A DNA stretch of 64,000 bases from contig CALVHR010000004.1 of NCBI GenBank assembly GCA_944328495.1, forward strand, positions 1 to 64,000. Reading direction: 5' to 3'. This document shows, piece by piece, positions 7,889 to 16,644 of this stretch. This DNA comes from an uncultured Clostridia bacterium (lineage in GTDB: Bacteria > Bacillota > Clostridia > Christensenellales > Borkfalkiaceae). Made by a program: the position numbers and the translations under genes. The notes beneath the pieces were generated by a model that was given only the letters and a program-made list of their open reading frames with translations, was not told where the DNA came from and made no database searches. Each line of letters opens with the position of its first letter. The stretch's first letter is position 1.

Positions 7889-9202
7889 TTACGACCATTC
7901 GCGGTCGTTCGCCCATTCCATGTCCCAAGCGGAAGTATCGCTCCAAGGCTCTTCGCAATCGGCTTTTTTGAACTTTTTCACAAGTTCTTCGTTCAGACTT
8001 TCGATACCGAGTCCCGGCGCGTCGGGAACTTTCATAAATCCGTTGTCGAGTTTGATCGCGGGATTTACCAGATCGAACCACTCGGGATGATCGACGGAAT
8101 GGAATTCGATCGCCAGAACGTCTTTCAGCGCAGCCGCCGTATGTACCGCCGCCATAAACGCGATCGGACTTTCCGCCATATGGATCGCAAGCGCAACGCC
8201 GTACTTTTCGCACATAGTGCCGACTTTTTTCATCTCGGCAATGCCGCCCACCGTAAGCAGATCGGGATGAACCACGTTGATACCTGCTTTCATAATGCCT
8301 TCAAAATTTTCGGCAAGATAAATATCTTCCCCCGTACAAATGGGCACGCAGGAATTCTGAGCGAACTTTGCAATATCTTTATGGTTCTGCCAGGGCGTTA
8401 AATCTTCCATCCAGGCAATATTGTATTTTTCAAGACGTTTCGCGAACCGTATCGCGTCCTCGATGGCAACGTGCCCGAAGTGGTCGATCGCAAGCGGAAC
8501 TTCGTATCCGATGACGTCTCTCACCTGTCTCACGTAATCTTCGAGATAATCGAGACCTTTTTCGGTAACGTGAATCCCCGTTGCGTAATGGGGAATGGTA
8601 AAAATCTGATAATTCTTCCCGAACATCAGCGACTTATCGATAGAACCTGACTGATGACAAATCGCTTTCATATTATATTTTTTGTAATCTTCGATGAGCC
8701 CCACGGGCGCATTGAGCGTTCCCGGTTCGTCGTACAAAAGTTCTATGCCCAAATCCATTTTAAGGAACGTGAACCCTTGCTCCATGCGCTTTTTCAAGGC
8801 GTTGCCCATGTCCGTTCCCGTATGCTTGCCGTCGACGTCGGTATCGCAGTAGATGCGTACTTCGTCCCGCCATTTCCCGCCGAGCAGTTGATACACGGGA
8901 ACGCCGTAAAACTTACCGATAATATCCCAAAGCGCGATTTCGATACCCGAAACGCCGCCGCCCTGACGGGAATGACCGCCGAACTGTTTGATTCGGTTGA
9001 ATAATTTTTCAACGTTTAACGGATTCTCCCCGATCAAACGGCTTTTCAGCATTTTAGCGTACGTCGCGCTCGACGCGTCGCGCACTTCGCCGTATCCGAC
9101 GATTCCCGCATTGGTATAGATTTTTAACAAAATCATGTGTTTGGGAAGTCCGTCGATATCGGCAACCCGAAGATCGATGATTTTCAGTTCGTTTGCGTTC
9201 AT
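7889..9202 (-). CDS. Mandelate racemase/muconate lactonizing-type dehydratase (enolase superfamily, sugar-acid dehydratase)
   Basis: A 437-residue enolase-superfamily enzyme. Magnesium ligands are Asp240 (AIDHFGH), Glu266 (WMEDLTP) and Glu292 (TGEDIY). Candidate bases are the lysine of FLKMDLG and His341 of AIHMAESP. Such enzymes dehydrate aldonates or aldarates to 2-keto-3-deoxy acids. ATG 9202 is chosen because AAAGGCGG lies nine bases upstream and it matches the family N-terminus; the frame extends to 9244 without a site. It is the first operon gene. A TATACT box (9235-9240) lacks a good -35, as expected for an activator-dependent promoter under the divergent AraC gene. Exact substrate (gluconate, galactonate, mannonate, xylonate) is undetermined. 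Confidence 0.85.
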   Translation of the reverse strand: MNANELKIIDLRVADIDGLPKHMILLKIYTNAGIVGYGEVRDASSATYAKMLKSRLIGENPLNVEKLFNRIKQFGGHSRQGGGVSGIEIALWDIIGKFYGVPVYQLLGGKWRDEVRIYCDTDVDGKHTGTDMGNALKKRMEQGFTFLKMDLGIELLYDEPGTLNAPVGLIEDYKKYNMKAICHQSGSIDKSLMFGKNYQIFTIPHYATGIHVTEKGLDYLEDYVRQVRDVIGYEVPLAIDHFGHVAIEDAIRFAKRLEKYNIAWMEDLTPWQNHKDIAKFAQNSCVPICTGEDIYLAENFEGIMKAGINVVHPDLLTVGGIAEMKKVGTMCEKYGVALAIHMAESPIAFMAAVHTAAALKDVLAIEFHSVDHPEWFDLVNPAIKLDNGFMKVPDAPGLGIESLNEELVKKFKKADCEEPWSDTSAWDMEWANDREWS

Positions 9203-9314
9203 AATTTTATACCGCCTTTTTATTTTCCGAATAGAGTATAACATATTTCAAAAAAAGGAGCTACAATAATATTTCCCTGTTTATAAATTATATTTTGATT
9301 TTTTGGTTTTTTTC

Positions 9315-9343
9315 TTGACATAACAGAAGCGATCTGCTACACT
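9315..9343 (+). promoter_or_regulatory. Promoter of the AraC regulator; predicted leaderless start
   Basis: TTGACA (9315-9320) and TACACT (9338-9343) are 17 bases apart. The base seven positions after the -10 box is 9350, the A of the regulator's ATG. No Shine-Dalgarno fits in the T-run between them. Confidence 0.7.
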
Positions 9344-9349
9344 TTTTTT

Positions 9350-10204
9350 ATGAACATATTATACGAAAAAAAATTTCACGAGGCAGACGCGCTGCGCCTT
9401 TTTACGTCTGTCGCCACTTCGCGAAAAAACATTATGCGCATCCATTATCATTCCCTGATTGAGATTTCTCTGATTTTGCGCGGAAGTGGAAAATACAAAA
9501 CGAAAAACGGCGTATATTCCATTCGCGAGGGCGATATTTTCTTTTTTCGTCCGAACGAAGCGCATTGTATTACGGACATCGACGACGGCGACATGGAACT
9601 TTTAAATCTGCATATCGCCCCTTATTATCTCTATACGAATTTTCCGAGCGCCTTAAACGCAAATTATATTAAGATACTGGTTGCGAGTTTCCCTTTATCC
9701 GGTAATAAAATCAACGATACTTTGCCCGAGGAGCAAATTCGGGAAATACAGAATCTCTTCCTTCATGCTCGTCGGGAGCTGGAAAATCAGAAAAGCGACT
9801 ACAACGTGATTGTCAACAACTATATTTCGACAATGCTCGTTTTGATTTCGCGCCCTTACGAAAGCCGACGCATTTCAAAAACGGAAAATCGGAATTATAA
9901 AAAACTTTTATCCGCAGTCAAATATATAGATTCGCATTATAAAGAAAATTTTTCTTTGGATGCTCTTGCGCAACAGGTGGCGTACAGTCGATGCTATTTC
10001 TCTTCTGTCTTTAAAAAATGTATGGGGATGTCCGTATGGGACTATCTTTGTATCAAACGCATAGAAGAAGCGCTTACGCTTATAAAAACCACGGATAAGA
10101 ATATTCTGGATATTGCTTTGGAATGCGGATTTAACAATACCGTCAATTTTTACAAAATTTTTAAAAAATATACAAACGTATCCCCCGGCGCATTTAGAAA
10201 ATAA
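9350..10204 (+). CDS. AraC-family transcriptional regulator of the sugar-acid operon
   Basis: A 284-residue protein with an N-terminal cupin (about 28-120; IHYHSLIEISLIL and GDIFFFRPNEAHCI carry the sensor-fold histidines) and a C-terminal double helix-turn-helix (about 185-284; FSLDALAQQVAYSRCYFSS and ILDIALECGFNNTVNFYKIF). It is divergent from the dehydratase gene with 147 bases between starts, so it probably binds this region and activates the operon in response to a sugar or sugar acid. The predicted transcription start coincides with the ATG, so the mRNA would be leaderless. Ligand unknown. Confidence 0.88.
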   Translation: MNILYEKKFHEADALRLFTSVATSRKNIMRIHYHSLIEISLILRGSGKYKTKNGVYSIREGDIFFFRPNEAHCITDIDDGDMELLNLHIAPYYLYTNFPSALNANYIKILVASFPLSGNKINDTLPEEQIREIQNLFLHARRELENQKSDYNVIVNNYISTMLVLISRPYESRRISKTENRNYKKLLSAVKYIDSHYKENFSLDALAQQVAYSRCYFSSVFKKCMGMSVWDYLCIKRIEEALTLIKTTDKNILDIALECGFNNTVNFYKIFKKYTNVSPGAFRK

Positions 10205-10434
10205 TATCTGTTCTCAATTTTCCCCCACGTTTCTTTGCCGACTCCCGGGTTTCGGTTGACAGGGCGCAGCACAAAGAAAAACGACCGTCAACGGCAAAAA
10301 CCATTTTATTTGAAAAAATTTTATCTAAGCGCATGATAATAATCCAATTCAACACAAATTTGAGATAAAGTCTGACGGGATCCTTTTCGGGAGATAGTGT
10401 AAAATATTTTGTGTAAACACACTCTAAAAAAGAC

Positions 10435-10501
10435 AAGAGAGTTAAAACCTTGTATCATGTTAATTAGCTAAAAAACAATTAACACAAGGAATAACTCTCT
10501 T
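10435..10501. repeat. Long imperfect inverted repeat (67 bases)
   Basis: AAGAGAGTTA (10435-10444) pairs with TAACTCTCTT (10492-10501), CCTTGT (10448-10453) with ACAAGG (10484-10489), and GTTAATT (10459-10465) with AATTAAC (10477-10483). Total 23 paired bases with two internal loops and an 11-base apical loop. No T-run follows. It may be fused ends of a deleted element or a structured RNA. Confidence 0.6.
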
Positions 10502-10775
10502 ATTTCTGATTTTACCACGGGACCATAAAAATCTATCAAATAACGTGCCCGTTGAAGACATTTTTCGTGTTGAACCTGAAATGTTGTTATCTACAATAAA
10601 AACGAATTTTCTGAAATGTATATTTGTGTTAAAAATTATGACATCCAAAAAATCTGTTAATACTTTAAGAAAAAAGACAATTACAAAAACCATTTTAAAA
10701 ACTGTTTAACCTACACATTATATGCAAAAAAGTTGCCCTAAAAATTTTTTAAAATTTTCAAAATTTAAAAAAATT

Positions 10776-10817
10776 AAGCCTCAAAAACGCTAATTTTAAG
10801 CGTTTTTGAGGCTTTTT
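10776..10817 (+). terminator. Intrinsic terminator, 16-bp stem
   Basis: AAGCCTCAAAAACGCT (10776-10791) pairs with AGCGTTTTTGAGGCTT (10799-10814) around a seven-base loop, ending in TTTTTT. The A-rich 5' flank would let it act on both strands. No adjacent gene clearly needs it except the AraC gene about 570 bases upstream. Confidence 0.65.
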
Positions 10818-10874
10818 TGCCTGTTTTTATGCAATTTTACACTTTCGGGATAATCGCGTCTCCCCTGCCATTAT

Positions 10875-10911
10875 ATCTCAACCACAATATAGCGTGGTTG
10901 AGATTTTTTTT
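10875..10911 (+). terminator. Intrinsic terminator with T8 tract
   Basis: ATCTCAACCAC pairs with GTGGTTGAGAT (10894-10904) and is followed directly by a run of T. It lies only 60 bases after the previous terminator, so a short transcript may begin between them, although I see no promoter. Confidence 0.6.
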
Positions 10912-11071
10912 ATGCTAATTTAAAGTGTCTTGTCTTTTTACTCGCTTTTCCCGATTAATTTCGCTACAACCTATTTTAGCCGAAACCACGAATAAAGTCA
11001 ATTCTATTTTACAAGTATAGATATCTTTTACGATCGCGAATCTTTGATTTCGGAATTTATTCCTTATACTA

Positions 11072-11108
11072 ATAGTACGGGGGTCTGCTAAGCAGGCCCC
11101 CGTACTAT
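11072..11108. repeat. Near-perfect 37-base palindrome without T-run
   Basis: ATAGTACGGGGG and CTGCT pair with AGCAG and CCCCCGTACTAT, with one T-G wobble between them and a single central A. It is GC-rich inside an AT-rich region, lacks a T-run on either strand, and lies 137 bases from the end of the FAD-protein operon. It could protect mRNA ends or be a mobile-element stem. Confidence 0.55.
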
Positions 11109-11244
11109 AGTGAGAGAATATGAAAAAAGTTTGTGTAATCATTTTTGATGACTACATTATATCCCCCGATTATGTTGATTGCATGATAAAAAAATGAAGC
11201 TATTTAAAAATTTTAAATTGCACGTTTCTTACTCAAACCAAATA

Positions 11245-12774
11245 TCAACAATACTTTGCACAAATGCATTCCGCCACTCGCATTCCGTCTGCCGCCGAAC
11301 TTGTAATTCCGCCGGAATATCCGCAGCCTTCACCACAGGGATAAACACCTTTCAGCGAAACGCTTTCCATGCCCTCGCCGCGTAAGATCCTCACCGGCGA
11401 AGAAAAGCGCGTTTCAGGCGCAGTCATAAGAGCATCCGCATCGGAAAATCCTTTTAACCTCTTATCCATGTCAAGCAACGCACTTTGCATCGAGGACGAT
11501 ATATACGAAGGAAAAAGTTCATGTAAGTCACAAAAAGCCGTCCCTGCCCCATATGTCGGCAGTACTTCCCCGAAAGAACGCGATACGCGTTTGCAAAGAA
11601 AATCTTCCACGCGCTGTATCGGTGCCGCGTACGTCGAACCGGCCGCAAAAAAAGCTTTCTTTTCCAGTTCTCTCTGGAACCGCATCCCGTCCAATACATT
11701 CCCCCGATCAAAATCTTCCCTGCGGACCTGCACCAACAAAGCACTGTTTGCATTCACTCCGTCGCGCGCATAATCGCTCATGCCGTTCGTTACAACTGTT
11801 TCTTCTTCACTCGAAGCGGGAACAACATATCCGCCCGGACACATGCAAAACGTAAAAGCTGTCCGCTCACCCGCATGACTGACCAGCTTATAATCAGCCG
11901 GAGGAAGCAAAGTATGTCTGACAGAGTACTGCGCAAAATTTATTTTTTGCTGTAAATGCTCAATACGAACACCGACAGCGAACTCTCTCGCCTGCATCAT
12001 AAACCCTGCCGAATGCAACCGCTCAAAGGTGTCTCGGCTGCTGTGCCCGATCGCCAATACAACATCGCTTGCCTTTTCTTCAAATAATGTATTTGTTTTT
12101 AGATCACGCAGTAAAACAGCATACACCCGTCCGTCCCTCTGTTTTATGCCTTCGAAAAGTGTATGAAAGAAAAATTCTCCTCCGTTTGCAAGAATATATT
12201 TGCGTATGTTCGCCACAATTCGGCGCAGATTATCGCTCCCGATATGCGGTTTATTCAGGTATGTTATTTCCTTCGGGGCCCCGAATTCCGCAAAGATTTG
12301 CAACACTTCCTGATTGCGAGGATCATGCGTCTGCGTATTCAGTTTACCGTCCGAAAATGTCCCCGCTCCTCCTTCGCCGAACTGAATATTACAATTTTCG
12401 TCCAATACTTTCTCCGCAATAAAAGTTTCATTTTTGATAACGCGCTCCTCGACCGTTCCGCCCCGCTCAACAATCAAGGGCCGTATACCGCCGCGCAAAA
12501 GACGGAGCGCACAGAACAGACCCGCCGGCCCGCTCCCCACGACAATCGCCCGATCCGGTTCCCTCTTCACCTGCGGATAAGTTTTTGAATTTTGCTTGAA
12601 AGGCTCTTTGGAAACTTCTAGGCTGTAAACCCAGTGAATATTCGTTTTATCGCGAGCATCCAACGATTTTCGGACAATGCGTAAATATTTAAAGTTACGA
12701 ACTTTCTTTGCCGCAATCTCTTTTAATTTTTCTTCACTCTCACCGATTTTCAGTTTGACATTATCGATCCGCAT
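11245..12774 (-). CDS. FAD-dependent oxidoreductase of the COG2509 type
   Basis: A 509-residue flavoprotein. An N-terminal region of about 70 residues (KVRNFKYLRIVRKSLDARD) is typical of this family and precedes the dinucleotide-binding VVGSGPAGL at 78-86. Later segments are FGEGGAGTFSDGKL, the family hallmark, VVLAIGHSSRDTF, and near the end GEGCGYSGGITSSAADG, which closes the FAD site. Substrate and physiological role are unknown for the family; a role in modifying a small cofactor or tRNA-like substrate has been guessed but not shown. The start overlaps the end of the upstream FAD gene by 14 bases, so the two are co-translated. No T-run terminator follows. Confidence 0.85.
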   Translation of the reverse strand: MRIDNVKLKIGESEEKLKEIAAKKVRNFKYLRIVRKSLDARDKTNIHWVYSLEVSKEPFKQNSKTYPQVKREPDRAIVVGSGPAGLFCALRLLRGGIRPLIVERGGTVEERVIKNETFIAEKVLDENCNIQFGEGGAGTFSDGKLNTQTHDPRNQEVLQIFAEFGAPKEITYLNKPHIGSDNLRRIVANIRKYILANGGEFFFHTLFEGIKQRDGRVYAVLLRDLKTNTLFEEKASDVVLAIGHSSRDTFERLHSAGFMMQAREFAVGVRIEHLQQKINFAQYSVRHTLLPPADYKLVSHAGERTAFTFCMCPGGYVVPASSEEETVVTNGMSDYARDGVNANSALLVQVRREDFDRGNVLDGMRFQRELEKKAFFAAGSTYAAPIQRVEDFLCKRVSRSFGEVLPTYGAGTAFCDLHELFPSYISSSMQSALLDMDKRLKGFSDADALMTAPETRFSSPVRILRGEGMESVSLKGVYPCGEGCGYSGGITSSAADGMRVAECICAKYC

Positions 12775-13990
12775 TTTTTATCCTTTCCGAAATAGAATTT
12801 GCCACGACGGCACCGCTGGAAAATGCCCATTGTAAATTGTACCCGCCGCACTCTCCGTCAACATTTATAAGTTCTCCGCCAAAATATAAATTTTCGACCT
12901 TTAAACTCATCAACCCTTCATCCAACTCGCGCATATACACACCGCCTTTGGTTACCTGTGCGTTGTCAAATCCCATTGTTCCCAAAACTTTAAGCCGAAA
13001 CCCTTTCAACATGGAAACAATCACAGGAATTTTGGACCCAATATCCCGTATTAAGGATTGCAAACCTATCCCGCAACGGCGCAGTATGCATTTTCCGATC
13101 GAACTGTTTACAATACAGCGAAGAAGATCCTCCGCAGGAAAAACAGGATATTTCTCTGCTTTTTCCGCAAGAAGCTCTTTCAATTCTTTCTCGCCGAACT
13201 TCGGCAAAAAATCAATACTGATCTCATCTTCCGCGCGCACAAATGAAGAAGCACGAAAGACAGCATTTCCGCTGATCCCATAATCGGTAAAAATTATATC
13301 GCCGTAAAAATCTGCGCACGCAGCATCTCGGCGGAACAACCGCAATAAACATTCCGATCGTACCCCTTTTAAACCGCGTATCGGTGCCTGTTCCGTCTTC
13401 AATTGCACCAAAGACGGAGAAAGCGCGGATATCGTATGCCCGAAGGCGCGGGCAAGTTCGTACCCGTTCCCGTCCGTTCCGAGATAGGAAGCGGCACATC
13501 CGCCATTACAAAGAACAAGATAATCCGTCGATATAATTTCTTCGCCGCTCACGATAAGAAATCGACCGTTTTTTTTGCTCGCGCTATTTACGTATGTGTT
13601 CAATCGAATGACCGTGCCCCGATTTGACAAAGCAAAACGCAAAACATCTGTTACGGAAGCAGCCTGACGGGATGCCGGATAAATCCTGCCCGTCTCATCC
13701 GACACAAACAGGCCACCGAGCGCCGTCAAATATTCGATCAACTGTCTTTTCCCGAAAAAATCCAGAACTCTCCGCACACGGGACAAATCATCCGAAAAAT
13801 AATGCTCGGGCGACATTTGCTCATTTGAAATGTTTCCCTGCCCGTTTCCCGTTACGGACAATTTTCTGCCCAGCCGATCGTTCCGCTCTAAGAGAATCAC
13901 ATCCTTTATGCCCGCATCGGCCAGACGCAAAGCACAAAACATCCCGCCTGCGCCGCCCCCGACTATGGCAACCTGATATTTTTGCATCAT
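12761..13990 (-). CDS. NAD(P)/FAD-dependent oxidoreductase, HI0933/YhiN family
   Basis: A 409-residue flavoprotein of the HI0933 (PF03486) family, normally 390-420 residues. The Rossmann motif IVGGGAGGMFCAL spans residues 9-21; LERNDRLGRKLSVTGNGQGN is the family's second signature, and GGYNLQWAFSSGAVVA the C-terminal FAD segment. ATG 13990 follows AAAGGAAAAG; a second ATG comes immediately after, and the longer frame to 14026 overlaps the promoter. First gene of a two-gene operon with the COG2509 protein. Some databases call the family 'aminoacetone oxidase'; I see nothing that confirms this. Likely a cytoplasmic redox enzyme of unknown substrate. Confidence 0.85.
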   Translation of the reverse strand: MMQKYQVAIVGGGAGGMFCALRLADAGIKDVILLERNDRLGRKLSVTGNGQGNISNEQMSPEHYFSDDLSRVRRVLDFFGKRQLIEYLTALGGLFVSDETGRIYPASRQAASVTDVLRFALSNRGTVIRLNTYVNSASKKNGRFLIVSGEEIISTDYLVLCNGGCAASYLGTDGNGYELARAFGHTISALSPSLVQLKTEQAPIRGLKGVRSECLLRLFRRDAACADFYGDIIFTDYGISGNAVFRASSFVRAEDEISIDFLPKFGEKELKELLAEKAEKYPVFPAEDLLRCIVNSSIGKCILRRCGIGLQSLIRDIGSKIPVIVSMLKGFRLKVLGTMGFDNAQVTKGGVYMRELDEGLMSLKVENLYFGGELINVDGECGGYNLQWAFSSGAVVANSISERIKNADR

Positions 13991-14014
13991 CTTTTCCTTT
14001 TTTCTGTTTTTTTT

Positions 14015-14043
14015 ATTGTACAGCAATGCGTTTTATTTGTCAA
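14015..14043 (-). promoter_or_regulatory. Promoter of the two-gene FAD operon
   Basis: TTGACA (14038-14043) and TACAAT (14015-14020), 17-base spacer, minus strand. Predicted start near 14008, about 18 bases before the ATG. Confidence 0.75.
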
Positions 14044-14067
14044 TCAACCACAAAAATTTGCACATGC

Positions 14068-14096
14068 TTGACTTTTCTCAAGTTTTGTATTAACAT
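14068..14096 (+). promoter_or_regulatory. Promoter of the DUF1508 protein gene
   Basis: TTGACT (14068-14073) and TAACAT (14091-14096), 17-base spacer. Divergent from the FAD operon promoter; the two -35 boxes lie 24 bases apart. Confidence 0.55.
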
Positions 14097-14127
14097 TATA
14101 TCAGTAAAAATTATTCGGAGCTGCCTT

Positions 14128-15093
14128 ATGAACGAATTTTTTCAGAAATTAAACGATTATTTTCAGGAAAATCCAGTCATCTTTTATATTTTGATCGGCA
14201 TTATTGCCGCCTTGGTTATCGTCATCATACTTTGGATTGCAATCGCCGTTTCGCGTTCCAAAAAGAAAAAATCTGCCGAAAACAGCATAAAAGCGGAAGA
14301 AAGCAAAAATACTGCCGCCGAAAAAAGGCCCGTTTCCGCCGCGGCAAAAACGGAGGCTGTCTCCGCTCGCCCCACGGACAATGTAACCGAAAAGCAAAAC
14401 TCGGCTTTCCAAAAAATGCCTGCAACCGAAGATACGCCGTCTCAGTCTTTTGCTCCGGAGCCGATCGCTTCGAATGAAGACGACGACTCTGCCGATAATG
14501 TTCCCCTTACCGCAAACGAAACGACTAAAAAAGCCGAAGAATCTTCCGAACCCGAACAAGGCGTACGGAGCGTTCCAGAAAATTCTTCGGAAACGGTCAC
14601 TGAGCCTGTTACCGAAAATTCAATGCCGCAACAGGAAAAATCCGCGGCGGAAAAGCACTCCGACAAATCCGAAAACATCGGCACCGCATCCAAGTCTGCG
14701 GCAAAGAAATCTGTTCCGACAGACGACGAAGACAAGCGCTCCGCATATAACGGAAAATGGGTGATCGTGCAGGACGGGACAAACGGATATTACTTTGAAT
14801 TGCGCGCGTCCAACGGAGAAAAACTGTTGTCCAGTATCAATTATACTTCCGTTGCCGGAGCAAAAAACGGTATAAAAACGCACAAAAATAATATTTTGAA
14901 AGACAACATCGTTATTTCGCAGAACAAAAAAGGGCAATATTTCTTCAAATTGCTCAACGGCTCCAAACAGCTGCTTTGCACCGGAGAAACATATCCGTCC
15001 AAAGCCGGATGCGAAAGCGCCGTCGATTCCGTCAAACGTTTTGCGGAATCAGCAGTCATCGTTTTGCAAAAGACGGATGAAGACAAAGAATAG
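14128..15093 (+). CDS. Membrane-anchored protein with tandem DUF1508 (YegP-like) domains
   Basis: A 321-residue protein starting at ATG 14128 behind TCGGAG; the long upstream frame is non-coding. Residues about 14-38 are one transmembrane helix (FYILIGIIAALVIVIILWI), followed by Lys-rich SRSKKKK, so the C-terminal part should be cytoplasmic. Residues 40-205 are a low-complexity Ser/Glu/Ala/Pro linker. Residues about 215-315 form two DUF1508 repeats: FELRASNGEKLLSS with a GIKTHK helix, and FKLLNGSKQLLCTGETY with a SVKRFA helix. DUF1508 folds are small beta-alpha units of unknown function, usually found free in the cytoplasm. Their membrane tethering by a long acidic spacer is unusual. It is a single-gene transcript with its own terminator. 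Confidence 0.8.
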   Translation: MNEFFQKLNDYFQENPVIFYILIGIIAALVIVIILWIAIAVSRSKKKKSAENSIKAEESKNTAAEKRPVSAAAKTEAVSARPTDNVTEKQNSAFQKMPATEDTPSQSFAPEPIASNEDDDSADNVPLTANETTKKAEESSEPEQGVRSVPENSSETVTEPVTENSMPQQEKSAAEKHSDKSENIGTASKSAAKKSVPTDDEDKRSAYNGKWVIVQDGTNGYYFELRASNGEKLLSSINYTSVAGAKNGIKTHKNNILKDNIVISQNKKGQYFFKLLNGSKQLLCTGETYPSKAGCESAVDSVKRFAESAVIVLQKTDEDKE

Positions 15094-15133
15094 ATCTTTC
15101 CGTCCTCTGCATGTTTGTGCACGCAATAAACAT

Positions 15134-15166
15134 CAGCCCGCCGTACGGCGGGCTGATTCTTTATTC
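15134..15166 (+). terminator. Terminator after the DUF1508 gene
   Basis: CAGCCCGCCGT and ACGGCGGGCTG (15134-15155) form a perfect palindrome followed by ATTCTTTATT. The next 160 bases up to the serS stop hold nothing recognisable. Confidence 0.7.
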
Positions 15167-15326
15167 CGAATAAAAACGGCATATAAAAGAGCGATGCCCG
15201 ATCCTATGCCGTCCGATCAATTCATGCATCAATGCTATTTCGGCTTTTGGTGATGCCGAGAATAGTATGGCTTTATTCAAGGATAATTCCCAAATTGCCA
15301 TGCATATTTATATACGTCGGGGTATT

Positions 15327-16613
15327 TTATTTCTTGGGAAGGATCTTTTCTTTGCCGCCCATATATTTGCGGAGCACTTCCGGAATATTCACACTGCCGT
15401 CTGCATTCAGGTGATTCTCCACCAAAGCGATCAGCATACGCGGCGGCGCGACCACCGTATTGTTCAAAGTATGCGCGAACACATTGCCTTTGTCTGTCTT
15501 ATAGCGGATCCCGAGACGCCTTGCCTGCGCATCCGTAAGGTTCGAACAGCTTCCGACTTCAAAATATTTTTTCTGGCGAGGGCTCCAGGCTTCCACGTCA
15601 ATGCTTTTATATTTCAAATCCGCAAGATCCCCCGAACAGCATTCCAGCGTACGCACGGGAATCTGCATGGAAACAAAAAGTTCGACCGTGTACGAATACA
15701 ATTTTTTAAACCATTCCGAACTTTCTTCCGGTTTGCAGATGACGATCATTTCCTGCTTTTCAAATTGGTGGATACGATAAATCCCGCGCTCTTCAATGCC
15801 ATGCGCACCCTTCTCCTTACGGAAGCAAGGAGAATAGCTCGTAAGAGTGAGCGGAAGGTCTTTTTCATCGATGATCGTATTCATAAATCTCCCGATCATC
15901 GAGTGCTCGCTCGTGCCGATCAGGTACAGATCTTCCCCTTCGATCTTGTACATCATGCCGTCCATTTCCTCGAACGACATCACACCCGAAACCACTTCGG
16001 AACGGATCATGAACGGCGGGATCACATACGTAAAACCTTTATCGATCATAAAATCGCGAGCGTATGTGAGCACAGCAGAATGCAACCTCGCAATATCCCC
16101 CGTCAGATAATAAAAACCTTGCCCGCTCGTACGGCGTGCACTGTCAATATCGACGCCCGCGAGCCTTTCAAGAATATCGAGATGATACGGAACCTCGAAA
16201 GGCTTTTCGGCCGGCTCCAAAAAACGCTCCCGTTCCACATTTTCCGAATCATCTTTGCCGATGGGAACTTCGTCCGCAATTATATTCGGAATGGACATCA
16301 TATCCTGTTTCAGCTTTGCCGAAATTTCTTCGGTCTGTTTTTCTATTTCGGCAATGCGTTCATTGTTCTGCACAACTTCTGCTTTTACTGCGTCTGCCTC
16401 GGCAATCTTCTTTTCTTTCATGTATTTGCCGATCTGTGCGCTCAGAGCATTCCGTTTTGCGCGGCGCTCGTCGCCCTCTTTCTGCAACTCGCGGCGCTTT
16501 AAATCGAGAGCAAGGACCTCGTCCACCAAAGGAAGTTTTTTATCTTGGAACTTCTTTTTGATATTCTCCCGAACAGCATCCGGATTGTTGCGCAAAAAAT
16601 TTATATCGATCAT
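15327..16613 (-). CDS. serS: Seryl-tRNA synthetase
   Basis: Charges tRNA-Ser with serine; class II synthetase of 428 residues, the normal bacterial length. Residues about 1-105 form the long coiled-coil arm that grips the tRNA variable arm (KRRELQKEGDERRAKRNAL...). Motif 2 is SPCFRKEKGAHG and motif 3 GNVFAHTLNNTVVAPPRMLI. The start ATG has GGAGG ten bases upstream. It is transcribed alone from 16645-16673; no T-box was found in the 30-base leader. A tRNA-Ser(CGA) gene lies at 39005-39096. Confidence 0.97.
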   Translation of the reverse strand: MIDINFLRNNPDAVRENIKKKFQDKKLPLVDEVLALDLKRRELQKEGDERRAKRNALSAQIGKYMKEKKIAEADAVKAEVVQNNERIAEIEKQTEEISAKLKQDMMSIPNIIADEVPIGKDDSENVERERFLEPAEKPFEVPYHLDILERLAGVDIDSARRTSGQGFYYLTGDIARLHSAVLTYARDFMIDKGFTYVIPPFMIRSEVVSGVMSFEEMDGMMYKIEGEDLYLIGTSEHSMIGRFMNTIIDEKDLPLTLTSYSPCFRKEKGAHGIEERGIYRIHQFEKQEMIVICKPEESSEWFKKLYSYTVELFVSMQIPVRTLECCSGDLADLKYKSIDVEAWSPRQKKYFEVGSCSNLTDAQARRLGIRYKTDKGNVFAHTLNNTVVAPPRMLIALVENHLNADGSVNIPEVLRKYMGGKEKILPKK

Positions 16614-16644
16614 AACAAGCCTCCGATTTTTCTTATCACCTGCT

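Larger units (their letters stand above)
10205..11244. other. AT-rich gene-free region with hairpins; possible decayed mobile element
   Basis: No convincing gene in 1,040 bases. A plus-strand frame at about 10532-10709 (DHKNLSNNVPVEDIFRVEP... to a stop) has no proper start and no family I can name. Around 10397-10420 GTGTAAA occurs twice as a direct repeat, a motif I associate with IS256-type ends, but only weakly. The stretch 10730-10780 is almost pure A/T. Two T-run terminators, a 67-base hairpin and an 18-bp palindrome are listed separately. Base composition differs clearly from the flanking genes, suggesting insertion and decay. Confidence 0.5.

Noticed and set aside
15267..16502. Plus-strand frame of 411 codons
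   Set aside because: Antisense to serS; composition typical of a shadow frame.
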